From the NCBI GenBank assembly GCA_021805485.1, contig JAJZFF010000255.1, positions 1-9,476 on the forward strand: 9,476 bases of DNA, given 5' to 3'. The DNA comes from Pseudomonadota bacterium. GTDB lineage: Bacteria > Pseudomonadota > Alphaproteobacteria > Acetobacterales > Acetobacteraceae. Position 1 is the first letter of the stretch. Each line of letters begins with the position of its first letter. Below, in pieces: positions 1-9,073 of the stretch. The position numbers were made by a program, and so were the translations under genes. A model generated the notes under the pieces. The model made no database searches and was not told the DNA's origin. It worked only from the letters and a program-made list of their open reading frames with translations.

Positions 1-420
1 AAGCGGCGGGGCATGACGCGCGTGCCGGAGCTGATGGCGGCGGGGGTGAATGTCGCCTTCGGGCATGATTGCGTGATGGACCCGTGGTATCCGCTCGGCA
101 CGCACGACATGCTGGAAGTGGCATCGATGGGGCTGCATGTCGCGCAGATGACCGGGGTTGACGCGATGCGTTCATGTTTCGATGCCGTTACGGTAAATGC
201 GGCGCGGGCGATGGCGCTGGAGGGCTACGGCATCGCGCCAGGGTGCCGGGGCGATCTGGTGCTGCTCGATGCCGGCGACCCGATCGAGGCGATCCGCACC
301 CGCGCCGCGCGGCGCAAGGTGATTCGCGGCGGGGTCGCGATCGCCGAATCGCCGGGGCGCGTCAGCCGGCTTCGCCTTGGCGACGAGGCAATGGAGGTCC
401 GCTTCCGCGCGGCGCGGTGA
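1..420 (+). CDS. codA: Cytosine deaminase-like amidohydrolase, C-terminal part (cut by left edge)
   Basis: The reading frame is open from base 1 (K-R-R-G-M-T-R-V-P) to a TGA at 418-420, giving 139 residues. The ATG at 13 is internal, not a start. The text matches the end of the CodA/cytosine deaminase branch of the amidohydrolase superfamily: GHD at 61-69 with the metal-ligand Asp, then DPWYPLGT, a helix with MGLHVAQM, the N-A-A-R segment, and the final beta-sandwich stretch with G-x-R-G-D-L-V-L-L-D. CodA is a cytosolic metal-dependent hydrolase that deaminates cytosine to uracil. One residue departs from E. coli CodA: the Asp after GHD (Asp314, substrate pocket) is Cys here (codon 70-72). 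The true substrate may therefore be another cyclic amidine or pterin-like compound. It converges on rpe with 12 bases between the stops. The family is fairly certain; the substrate is not. Confidence 0.8.
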   Translation, partial: KRRGMTRVPELMAAGVNVAFGHDCVMDPWYPLGTHDMLEVASMGLHVAQMTGVDAMRSCFDAVTVNAARAMALEGYGIAPGCRGDLVLLDAGDPIEAIRTRAARRKVIRGGVAIAESPGRVSRLRLGDEAMEVRFRAAR

Positions 421-432
421 CGCGCGGCGGCG

Positions 433-1110
433 TCAGGCAAGGGCCATCGCCGCTGCCCGCAGCGCCGCGATATTCGCCGCATAGGCCGCCTTGCCGCCGC
501 GAAAGACCGCGGAGCCGGCGACCAGCACATCCGCTCCCGCCGCCACGGCATCCGGCGCCGTCTCCGGCGTGATGCCGCCATCGAGTTCGAGGCGGATGTC
601 GCGCCCCGCGATCATCTCGCGAATCCGGCGGATCTTCGGCAGTTGCGACGGCAGGAAGGTCTGGCCGCCGAAGCCGGGATTCACCGTCATCACCAGCACG
701 AGGTCGACCGCGTCGAGCACGTAGGATAGCGCCGCTTCCGGCGTGGCCGGGCAGAGCGCGACGCCGGCCCGGCAACCGCGCGCGCGGATGGCCTGCACGG
801 TGCGGTCGAGGTGCGGGCAGGCTTCGGCATGGACAGTGATGATGTCGGCGCCTGCTTCGACGAAAGCATCGATGAAGGGATCGACCGGCGCGATCATCAG
901 ATGCACGTCGAACACGGCATCGACGTGCTTGCGCATGGCGCCGATCACCGGAGGGCCGAAGGTGAGGTTGGGGACGAAATGCCCGTCCATCACGTCGATA
1001 TGCACCCAGTCAGCCCCTGCCTCGACGACGGCGCGCACCTCCGCGCCGAGGGTGGCGAAATCGGCCGACAGGATCGAGGGCGCGATCAGCAACCTGTCAG
1101 GTGCGGGCAT
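433..1110 (-). CDS. rpe: Ribulose-phosphate 3-epimerase
   Basis: The product is a cytosolic TIM-barrel metalloenzyme that interconverts D-ribulose 5-phosphate and D-xylulose 5-phosphate. In this operon it feeds ribulose 5-phosphate to phosphoribulokinase, so the name cbbE also fits. The 225-residue product has the usual family length. It shows A-P-S-I-L-S-A-D-F at 10-18, H-I-D-V-M-D-G-H at 37-44 (metal-ligand His37 and catalytic/metal Asp39), metal His70, V-N-P-G-F-G-G-Q at 143-150, the second catalytic Asp in L-D-G-G at 176-179, and V-A-G-S-A-V-F near 197-203 for phosphate binding. The ATG at 1110 is preferred because it aligns with the family N-terminus and is preceded by GGAAG; an in-frame TTG at 1128 would add six charged residues. 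It overlaps the end of cbbX by 14 bases, suggesting translational coupling. It is the last gene of the operon. Confidence 0.95.
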   Translation of the reverse strand: MPAPDRLLIAPSILSADFATLGAEVRAVVEAGADWVHIDVMDGHFVPNLTFGPPVIGAMRKHVDAVFDVHLMIAPVDPFIDAFVEAGADIITVHAEACPHLDRTVQAIRARGCRAGVALCPATPEAALSYVLDAVDLVLVMTVNPGFGGQTFLPSQLPKIRRIREMIAGRDIRLELDGGITPETAPDAVAAGADVLVAGSAVFRGGKAAYAANIAALRAAAMALA

Positions 1111-2017
1111 CGGTTTTTTCTTCCGCAAGGAAGACGCGGCTGGCCAGCAGATCGTCCGGCTCGATGATCGTCAGCGCGTCTTTCGGGATGGGCGAGGTCG
1201 CCATCATCAGCCGGTTCGCCTGGCGCAGCCTCGCGCGATCGAGCGCGTTGCGCACCGAGCGGGCGTTGGAGAAATAGGGCTGGGTGCGACGCCGGGCGAT
1301 GTAGCGGTTCATGACGGCGCGGGCCTCCGGCGAGAAGCGGTAATGCTGGCGCGCCAGCATCGTGTCGCTGATCGCCAGCAGCTCGTCGTTCTCGTAATCG
1401 GGAAAATCGATGTGGTGGGCGATGCGCGAGCGGAAGCCGGGATTGAGGGTGAAGAAATCATCCATCCGGTCGGCATAGCCGGCGAGGATCACGACGAGAT
1501 CCTCGCGCTGGTTCTCCATCACCTGCAGGAGAATCTCGATCGCCTCCTGCCCGTAGTCCCGCTCGTTGTCAGGGCGGTAGAGGTAATAGGCCTCATCGAT
1601 GAACAGCACGCCGCCGATGGCCTTCTTGAGGATCTCCTTCGTCTTCGGTGCCGTATGCCCGATATACTGGCCGACCAGATCATCGCGGGTGACCGAAATC
1701 AGCTGGCCCTGCCTGACGAATCCCAGAGCCTTGAGAATGTTCGCCATGCGGAGCGCAACCGTCGTCTTGCCGGTGCCGGGATTGCCGGTGAAGGACATGT
1801 GCAGCGTCGGCGCCTCGGTCGCGAAGCCGCATTTCTGCCTGACCCGCTCGATGAGCAGCAGGGAGGCGATTTCGCGGATCCGCGCCTTGACGGGGCGAAG
1901 CCCGACAAGGTCGCGGTCCAGCGCCGCGAGCACCTCGCCGATCCCGGCGCCATCGAATTCGGCGCGGAGATCGATCATATCGCCCGGGCCGAGGGCGCCC
2001 GTCATCGTATCCGGCAT
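1097..2017 (-). CDS. cbbX: CbbX, red-type Rubisco activase (AAA+ ATPase)
   Basis: CbbX forms RuBP-stimulated hexameric AAA+ rings that pull on the C-terminus of the Rubisco large subunit to release tight-binding sugar phosphates. The 306-residue product has Walker A G-N-P-G-T-G-K-T at 78-85, the pore-loop Tyr-Ile-Gly at 118-120, Walker B V-L-F-I-D-E-A at 137-143, a sensor 1 region near V-V-I-L-A-G-Y-A-D (175-183), the arginine-finger segment F-R-S-R at 195-198, and a sensor 2 region around N-A-R-S-V-R at 251-256. Length and motif order fit the family. Two starts compete. A GTG at 2032 overlaps the cbbS stop (GTGA) and adds five residues. The ATG at 2017 has a strong AGGGAGG site five bases upstream and is preferred. 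Its place directly after cbbLS is typical of red-type Rubisco operons. Confidence 0.95.
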   Translation of the reverse strand: MPDTMTGALGPGDMIDLRAEFDGAGIGEVLAALDRDLVGLRPVKARIREIASLLLIERVRQKCGFATEAPTLHMSFTGNPGTGKTTVALRMANILKALGFVRQGQLISVTRDDLVGQYIGHTAPKTKEILKKAIGGVLFIDEAYYLYRPDNERDYGQEAIEILLQVMENQREDLVVILAGYADRMDDFFTLNPGFRSRIAHHIDFPDYENDELLAISDTMLARQHYRFSPEARAVMNRYIARRRTQPYFSNARSVRNALDRARLRQANRLMMATSPIPKDALTIIEPDDLLASRVFLAEEKTDART

Positions 2018-2019
2018 GG

Positions 2020-2029
2020 CCCCCTCCCT
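2020..2029 (-). promoter_or_regulatory. Ribosome binding site of cbbX
   Basis: The minus strand reads AGGGAGGGGG just after the cbbS stop codon, ending two bases before the ATG at 2017. The AGGGAGG core has ideal spacing to that ATG and cannot serve the GTG at 2032, which lies upstream of it. It therefore decides in favour of the 306-residue form of CbbX. Confidence 0.7.
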
Positions 2030-2457
2030 CACCCGGAATTTCCATAGCGCGCGCCTTCGGGTTTCTGCACGACATAGGCGCGGGTTTCATAGCGCATGGT
2101 GCGGCCGGCGGCCTCGCTCCGTGTCAGCATGAAGCCAGGTTCGTCCTGCGGCCGCTGCACGATGAAGGAAATGCGAAGAGACTCCCATGTGTTGGTCGCA
2201 TCGAAGGCCGAGAGGCGGATATAGCAGTCGTCGTGGATGCGGCGGCATTCCGCGAGTTCCGACATGATCGCCTTGGCATCGCGGATATCGAACATCGGCA
2301 GGCCCCACATTTCCCAGTAGGTGTTCCGCGGATGCGGGTCGTCGGTATATTCGAGGTTCACCGCCCAGCCCTTGTCGAGGCAGTACTGGATCTGGCGGCT
2401 GATCTGCTCGTCGGTCAGATCGGGGAGAAACGAGAAGCAGCCCTGGGTCAGTCGCAT
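2029..2457 (-). CDS. cbbS: Ribulose bisphosphate carboxylase small subunit, red-type form I
   Basis: The small subunit caps the L8S8 hexadecamer of form I Rubisco. The 142-residue product opens with [15 protein letters not shown], then [11 protein letters not shown] near 22-32, [13 protein letters not shown] at 45-57, and a central F-D-A-T-N-T region near 85-90, all typical of proteobacterial red-type CbbS. After about residue 110 it carries the C-terminal extension ([15 protein letters not shown] near 115-129) that forms a beta hairpin in the central channel of red-type enzymes and is missing from green-type small subunits. The ATG at 2457 is preceded by CGGAG, like that of cbbL. It lies 12 bases after cbbL and is followed closely by cbbX. 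Confidence 0.97.
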   Translation of the reverse strand: MRLTQGCFSFLPDLTDEQISRQIQYCLDKGWAVNLEYTDDPHPRNTYWEMWGLPMFDIRDAKAIMSELAECRRIHDDCYIRLSAFDATNTWESLRISFIVQRPQDEPGFMLTRSEAAGRTMRYETRAYVVQKPEGARYGNSG

Positions 2458-2469
2458 GATAACACTCCG

Positions 2470-5057
<2,588 letters not shown>

Positions 5058-5105
5058 GTCAGTTTCCTTTCCGGGGCCAGCCGCCAGGGCGCTTCGGGGG
5101 CGGGT

Positions 5106-5981
5106 TCATTGCGCCCGCCTTTTCCGGTCCATCAGTTGCATGATGATCGGGGTGAGAATGAGCTGCATGGCGAGATCGAACTTGTTTCCGGGCACCGCGA
5201 TCGAGTTCGCGCGGGACATGAAACTGCCGTGCAGCATGGCGAGGAGATAGGGAAAGTCGATGCCGTGGGGATCGCGGAAGCGGATGACAACGATCGATTC
5301 ATCGGCGGTCGGAATCCAGCGGGCGATGAAGGGGTTCGAGGTGTCGACCGTGGGGACGCGCTGGAAGTTGATGTCGGTTTCGGTGAACTGGGGGCAGATG
5401 TAATGCACATAGTCCGGCATGCGGCGCAGGATCGTGTCCATCACCGCCTCGGTGGAATAGCGGCGGGCCGCGCGGTCGCGGTGGATTTTCTGGATCCATT
5501 CGAGATTGATGACGGGAACGACGCCGATCTTCACGTCGGCATGGCGCCCGGTATCGATGTCGCCATGTTTGACGGCGCCGTGCAGGCCTTCATACAGGAG
5601 AATGTCGGTCGGCGCCGGCAGGTCTTCCCAGGGCGTGAAGGTGCCGGGCGCGCCGCCGGAGCGTTCGGCTTCGTCCTGGTCGTGGATGTAGTGCCGGTAG
5701 CGTCCGGTGCCGGTCGCGGCGTAGCTCTCGAAGGTCGCCGCGAGTTCGGCGAGGAGATTCGTCTCCGGGCTGAAATGGCTGAAATGGCGGTTTCCGCCCG
5801 CTTCGGCCTCGGTCATTTTCGTTTTCATCTCGGCACGATCGTAGCGGTGATACGCATCGCCCTCGATATGCGCGGCGGTGATCTTCTCGCGGCGGAAGAT
5901 CTGCTCGAACACGTTGCGCACCGAGGTGGTGCCCGCGCCGGAGGAGCCGGTGACGGAGATGATGGGATGGCGCTGGCTCAT
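5106..5981 (-). CDS. cbbP: Phosphoribulokinase, proteobacterial type
   Basis: The enzyme phosphorylates ribulose 5-phosphate with ATP to ribulose 1,5-bisphosphate, the Rubisco substrate, and with Rubisco marks the pathway. The 291-residue product has the bacterial class I length. It shows a P-loop G-S-S-G-A-G-T-T at 12-19, the catalytic base Asp42 in E-G-D-A-Y-H with His45 and Arg49 for substrate, Glu131 in L-Y-E-G-L-H-G (Walker B), and the basic cluster Arg168, Arg170 and Arg173 that binds ribulose 5-phosphate and, in homologues, the NADH effector. The residue numbers coincide with those known from Rhodobacter sphaeroides PRK, so the start at ATG 5981 is secure. That ATG overlaps the cbbF stop (ATGA), indicating translational coupling. 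The cysteine pair that makes plant PRK redox sensitive is not expected in this short class. Confidence 0.97.
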   Translation of the reverse strand: MSQRHPIISVTGSSGAGTTSVRNVFEQIFRREKITAAHIEGDAYHRYDRAEMKTKMTEAEAGGNRHFSHFSPETNLLAELAATFESYAATGTGRYRHYIHDQDEAERSGGAPGTFTPWEDLPAPTDILLYEGLHGAVKHGDIDTGRHADVKIGVVPVINLEWIQKIHRDRAARRYSTEAVMDTILRRMPDYVHYICPQFTETDINFQRVPTVDTSNPFIARWIPTADESIVVIRFRDPHGIDFPYLLAMLHGSFMSRANSIAVPGNKFDLAMQLILTPIIMQLMDRKRRAQ

Positions 5982-7045
5982 GCGAAGAATTCCGCGGCAC
6001 TCGAGGCGGAACGGAAGAGCGAACGCCGGCGGAACAGCGGCGAGGAGGGCAGCGCCGCCGTTTCATAGGCCTGGGCGACGCGGCGGACCTCGTCGGCGGA
6101 GCCGAAGACGAGCGGGCAGCGTTGATGGATGTGGGTCGGCTGGAGGTCGAGGATCGGGGTGCGGCCATCCGTTGCCAGGGCGCCGGCCTGCTCCATGAGG
6201 AAGGCGATCGGGCTGGCTTCGTAGACGAGGCGCAACCGGCCGGCCTCGTAGCCTTGCCGTTCATCCGCCGGGTAGAGATAGATGCCGCCGCGGGCGAGGA
6301 TGCGGAACGCGTCGCCGACCATCGAGGCCAGCCAGCGGGTGTTGAAATCGACACCGCGGGGACCGCTGCGGCCCTGTTTCAGCGCGGCGATGTAGTCGCG
6401 GATCGGTTCCTCCCAGTGGCGGAGATTCGATCCGTTGATGGCGTATTCGCGGGTTGCTGCCGGCACGGCGGCCGGCGGGGCGGGGGCGAGAAAGGCGCCG
6501 GAGACGGGATCGAGCGTGAAGATGCGGGTGCCGTTGCCGAAGGTCACGGCGAGCGCGGTGCGCGGGCCGTAGATGAAGAAGCCGGCGGCGAGCTGGCGCC
6601 GCCCGGCCTGCAGGAAGGGGCTTGCGGGATCGGCGCCGTTCGAATGCCGGGCGGGCAGGATGGAAAAGATCGTCCCGACCGGGGCCAGCGTGTCGATGTT
6701 CGATGAGCCGTCGAGCGGATCGACGGCGACGGCGACCTCGCCCGCCGGATCGAGCCATTCCGCGGCGGCCGCCTCCTCGGAGGCGAAGGCGGCGGCGCCG
6801 GCCGCGACGACCGCATCGCGCACGATTGCGTGGGTCATCGCATCCAGCGCCTTCTGGCCGTCGCCGTCGAGCGACTCCCCGACCAGGGCGCCGAGATCTC
6901 CTGAGAGCGGGCCGCGGGCCAGCAGGTGGGAGATCTGTCTCGCCGCCCCCGCCAGCGCCTCGACGACGCGGCATGCGGCGGTCAGCGCGGTTTGCTGGCT
7001 GGCGGTCTGGTCAAGACAGGTATCGAGCCTCAGAGCGTCGCTCAT
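5978..7045 (-). CDS. cbbF: Fructose-1,6-bisphosphatase class I (Calvin cycle, probably also sedoheptulose bisphosphatase)
   Basis: The enzyme hydrolyses fructose 1,6-bisphosphate and, in cbb operons, usually sedoheptulose 1,7-bisphosphate too. The 355-residue product shows Glu90-Glu91 (metal), the hallmark V-D-P-L-D-G-S-S-N at 108-116 with metal-binding Asp109 and Asp112, V-G-T-I-F-S-I at 123-129, Y-A-I-N-G-S-N at 201-207, F-N-T-R-W-L-A-S-M-V-G-D at 234-245, G-G-I-Y-L-Y-P at 253-259, and V-Y-E-A-S-P-I-A-F near 274-282. It ends in a roughly 30-residue Arg/Ser-rich tail (S-P-L-F-R-R-R-S-L-F), which proteobacterial CbbF proteins often have. The ATG at 7045 has a strong GAGGAGGAA site five bases upstream. 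It is the first gene of the operon; the regulatory region lies directly upstream, and its stop overlaps the cbbP start by 4 bases. Confidence 0.96.
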   Translation of the reverse strand: MSDALRLDTCLDQTASQQTALTAACRVVEALAGAARQISHLLARGPLSGDLGALVGESLDGDGQKALDAMTHAIVRDAVVAAGAAAFASEEAAAAEWLDPAGEVAVAVDPLDGSSNIDTLAPVGTIFSILPARHSNGADPASPFLQAGRRQLAAGFFIYGPRTALAVTFGNGTRIFTLDPVSGAFLAPAPPAAVPAATREYAINGSNLRHWEEPIRDYIAALKQGRSGPRGVDFNTRWLASMVGDAFRILARGGIYLYPADERQGYEAGRLRLVYEASPIAFLMEQAGALATDGRTPILDLQPTHIHQRCPLVFGSADEVRRVAQAYETAALPSSPLFRRRSLFRSASSAAEFFA

Positions 7046-7050
7046 TTCGT

Positions 7051-7059
7051 TTCCTCCTC
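7051..7059 (-). promoter_or_regulatory. Ribosome binding site of cbbF
   Basis: The minus strand reads GAGGAGGAA, five bases before the ATG at 7045. It is the strongest Shine-Dalgarno sequence of the operon, sitting on its first gene, and it fixes the cbbF start. Confidence 0.7.
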
Positions 7060-7140
7060 AATGGCGCACCACCTTGTGGCTCGTGCTGGCCGGCTTCTTG
7101 TCCCCGCGCTGTCTCTGCATCGCCAGGGTCAGACTGGCAG

Positions 7141-7203
7141 ATGGGTTTGAGATAAGTAAAGATAAATTTTCTTTGCTGGTTTTTTTGGATAACTTAATTA
7201 CCC
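7141..7203 (-). promoter_or_regulatory. Candidate cbb promoter/CbbR operator region (AT-rich)
   Basis: Bases 7141-7200 contain 15 G/C in 60, sharply lower than the flanking high-GC DNA, and lie about 95-155 bases upstream of the cbbF start. Within them, 7153-7165 read TAA-N7-TAA on the plus strand (TTA-N7-TTA on the minus strand). This fits the TNA-N7-TNA and T-N11-A pattern reported for the LysR-type regulator CbbR. Bases 7187-7202 hold an imperfect inverted repeat, GGATAA-CTTAA-TTACC. GATAA occurs three times (7151, 7161, 7188). I could not settle on a -35/-10 pair. The regulatory role is inferred from position and composition. Confidence 0.5.
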
Positions 7204-7238
7204 ACGCGCGACAGTCCCGCGAGGGCAATCGAGTCGAG

Positions 7239-7250
7239 CGCGATATCGCG
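7239..7250. repeat. 12-base perfect palindrome in the cpaE-cbbF intergenic region
   Basis: CGCGATATCGCG is its own reverse complement. It sits 38 bases after the cpaE stop and 36 bases upstream of the AT-rich block, in the direction of cbbF transcription. It could be a dimeric regulator site or form a small hairpin in a cpaE transcript; there is no following T-run, so it is not an evident intrinsic terminator. Short palindromes of C, G, A and T can arise by chance in GC-rich DNA. Confidence 0.35.
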
Positions 7251-7287
7251 ATGGAATGGAAGACGGACCGGAGATCGAACCGGCGGG

Positions 7288-8499
7288 TCAGGCGGCGGCG
7301 TTGCGTCCGCGCTCGAAGCCCGCTTCGCGGGCGAGGTCTTCGATCAGGCGGCCGAGCGGCCCCTTGGGGATCCCGGCAAACCGTTCCTGCGCCGCAAGGC
7401 CGGTGAACAGTTTCGGCAGTTCCGGGAGACTGAGGTCGACCTTGCGCTTGAGCGCATCCTCGATGTGCTTGCGGCGGAGGCCGCCGGCGGCGCCTTCCCG
7501 ATTCAGCAGGATTGTCGGCCGCTGCGGTTGCCCCGGCGTGCTGGACGCGGCGATCAGGCGAGCGGTGTCGCGCAGGCTCGCGATGCTCGGCTCGAGAACG
7601 ATGATGCGGTGATGCGCGAGTTCGAGCAATTCCCGGTGCTGCTGGATCGGCAGGAACGGCAGGTCGACGATCACGAAGTTGAAGCGCATGCGGATCGCAT
7701 CGATGATCCGCCGGGCGGCGCCCGCGGCCGCGGCGGGCTGGCAGGTGAGATCGGGCGGGGAGCCCAGGACATGCAACCGGTTCCGGACCGGCCGGACCGC
7801 GCCGGCGACGGCCGGCCCCGGGTCATCTCCGGCGTCCTGCAGAAGGGTCTGGAACGAGGGATGGAATTCGACCCCGAACCAGTCCTGTGCCGTGCCGATG
7901 AATGGATCGGCGTCCAGCAGCAGGGTGTGACGATTCGACTCGACGCCCAGATACCAGGCGAGCGCGGCGGCGATGGTGCTGCCGCCGACCCCGCCGCGCG
8001 CGCCGGTGACCGAAATGACCCGGCCGCCTCGCGTCAGGTCCGCGACCGGAGAATTACGGGTGATCAGCGAGGCGAAATTGCGCGCGACAAGTTCACGGGT
8101 GATCGGCTTGAACAGATAGTCGATCGCGCCGACCCGCCGGATGATGTCGCGGTAGATATCGACATCGTCGACCTCGCCGATCACGAGGAGGGACACCGAC
8201 GGTTCGATGACATCGCAGAGTTCGAGCAGGGCCTGCATCGGCCGCTCGTCCTTGCCGATGTCGACGACGACGATTTGCGGCGTCGGCGCTTTCGCGAGGG
8301 CGGCGATGGCCGCCTTCAGATTGCCGCGGCGAATGTCCGCCGTGTTCTGGATGCCGGTCTGGGCCAGGTCGCTCAACCCGTCCCGAATGACCTGTTCGGT
8401 CGCGGCATCGGCCACGAAGCTCAGGACTGTGAGCTGATCGAGCCGCGTGGCGAGATCATTCCCGGTCTCTTCGGCCACCTTGGGCGACGGGTTATCCAT
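7288..8499 (-). CDS. cpaE: CpaE/TadZ-like ATPase (pilus assembly, MinD/ParA superfamily)
   Basis: The product has 403 residues in two domains. Residues about 23-148 look like a response-regulator receiver fold: V-V-V-D80 at the phospho-acceptor position and L-F-K131-P with the conserved Lys, but one acidic-pocket residue and the usual Thr/Ser are not obvious. Residues about 160-395 are a MinD/ParA-type ATPase with a deviant P-loop G-A-R-G-G-V-G-G-S-T at 166-175 (Arg in place of the signature Lys, Gly in place of the P-loop Lys), D-A-D at 196-198, and F-V-I-V-D-L-P at 275-281. This layout is that of CpaE/TadZ, which localises the Flp/Tad pilus machine at a cell pole. No other cpa/tad gene is in view: cbbF lies downstream and ohr upstream. 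No good ribosome binding site is seen before the ATG at 8499. The family is confident; the role outside a tad cluster is open. Confidence 0.85.
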   Translation of the reverse strand: MDNPSPKVAEETGNDLATRLDQLTVLSFVADAATEQVIRDGLSDLAQTGIQNTADIRRGNLKAAIAALAKAPTPQIVVVDIGKDERPMQALLELCDVIEPSVSLLVIGEVDDVDIYRDIIRRVGAIDYLFKPITRELVARNFASLITRNSPVADLTRGGRVISVTGARGGVGGSTIAAALAWYLGVESNRHTLLLDADPFIGTAQDWFGVEFHPSFQTLLQDAGDDPGPAVAGAVRPVRNRLHVLGSPPDLTCQPAAAAGAARRIIDAIRMRFNFVIVDLPFLPIQQHRELLELAHHRIIVLEPSIASLRDTARLIAASSTPGQPQRPTILLNREGAAGGLRRKHIEDALKRKVDLSLPELPKLFTGLAAQERFAGIPKGPLGRLIEDLAREAGFERGRNAAA

Positions 8500-8547
8500 G
8501 GCGACCGCAGCGCCCGGCGGGGCGTCCTGCTGCGGCGTGCCCGCTCA

Positions 8548-8583
8548 CGGGTGCCATGGGCAACACTGACTGCATGGCACCCG
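8548..8583. repeat. 11-bp perfect inverted repeat between ohr and cpaE
   Basis: Bases 8548-8558 (CGGGTGCCATG) and 8573-8583 (CATGGCACCCG) are exact reverse complements around a 14-base loop. In RNA this forms a stable hairpin on either strand. It lies in the 112-base gap, 28 bases after the ohr stop and 48 bases before the cpaE start. No T-run follows on the minus strand, so a classical intrinsic terminator is not supported. It may be a Rho-independent-like stop without a tail, a 5' leader structure of cpaE, or an operator. Confidence 0.6.
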
Positions 8584-8611
8584 GATAGCCGGAAAAGTTT
8601 AAGAAAACCTT

Positions 8612-9034
8612 TCAGGCAACGACGAATTTGCTGTCGATATTGCCCCGCGTCGCATGCGCGTAGGGACAGACGATCTCGGCCTTGCGGACGAGGTCCTCCG
8701 CCTGCGCGCGGTCCATGCCCGGAATGGTCACGGTCAGCGCCGCCGTGATCCCGAACCCGGTACCGTCATCGCGCGGGCCGATGCCGATCTCGGCATTCAC
8801 CTTCGCATCTTCGGGGATCTTCACCTTCGCCTGGCCGGCCACGAATTTCAGCGCGCCGAGAAAACAGGCCGAATAGCCGATGGCGAAAAGCTGTTCCGGA
8901 TTGGTGCCCTGCCCGCCATCGCCGCCGAGTTCCTTCGGCGTGCTGAGATCGACCTTGAGGCGGCCGTCGCTGGTTTCGGCATGGCCGGTGCGGCCGCCGG
9001 TCGCGTGGCCGTGCCCGTGATACAGTGTTTTCAT
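8612..9034 (-). CDS. ohr: Organic hydroperoxide resistance protein, Ohr subfamily of OsmC/Ohr
   Basis: Ohr is a cytosolic dimeric thiol peroxidase that reduces organic and fatty-acid hydroperoxides, using lipoylated proteins as reductant. The 140-residue product has the family length. It opens with M-K-T-L-Y and A-T-G-G-R (Arg15, catalytic), then L-S-T-P-K-E-L-G-G (30-38), N-P-E-Q-L-F (45-50, Glu47), the peroxidatic Cys57 in Y-S-A-C-F-L-G-A-L, and the resolving Cys123 in [11 protein letters not shown]. These mark it as Ohr rather than OsmC. The ATG at 9034 has AGGAGGAG nine bases upstream. It starts 39 bases after thiD on the same strand. The usual neighbour, the MarR-type repressor OhrR, is not in the window. 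Confidence 0.95.
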   Translation of the reverse strand: MKTLYHGHGHATGGRTGHAETSDGRLKVDLSTPKELGGDGGQGTNPEQLFAIGYSACFLGALKFVAGQAKVKIPEDAKVNAEIGIGPRDDGTGFGITAALTVTIPGMDRAQAEDLVRKAEIVCPYAHATRGNIDSKFVVA

Positions 9035-9043
9035 GGCTGGAAA

Positions 9044-9071
9044 CTCCTCCTCGATCAGTGATGGAATTTTA
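9044..9071 (-). promoter_or_regulatory. ohr leader: strong RBS and a possible OhrR half-site
   Basis: The 39-base gap between thiD and ohr contains GAGGAGGAG (9044-9052), a strong ribosome binding site. Further upstream, TAAAATT (minus strand, 9065-9071) is one base away from the TACAATT half of the known OhrR operator. A matching second half-site is not visible, so regulation by OhrR is only a suggestion; the ribosome binding site is well supported. Confidence 0.35.
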
Positions 9072-9073
9072 GA

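Noticed and set aside
743..2047. A 434-codon plus-strand open frame opposite rpe and cbbX
   Set aside because: Antisense to two certain genes, with no recognisable domain.
5109..6068. A 319-codon plus-strand open frame opposite cbbP
   Set aside because: Antisense shadow of phosphoribulokinase with no family signature of its own.
7179..7188. Run of T residues after GG as an intrinsic terminator on the plus strand
   Set aside because: No GC-rich hairpin precedes it and no plus-strand gene ends there; it belongs to the AT-rich regulatory block.
7257..7340. A complete tRNA gene overlapping the end of cpaE
   Set aside because: No 5' strand complementary to the supposed acceptor stem and no anticodon arm could be found; only a T-arm-like segment is present.
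7465..8748. A 427-codon plus-strand open frame opposite cpaE and the end of ohr
   Set aside because: It runs across two clearly coding minus-strand genes and the gap between them and has low-complexity Arg/Asp/Gly composition.
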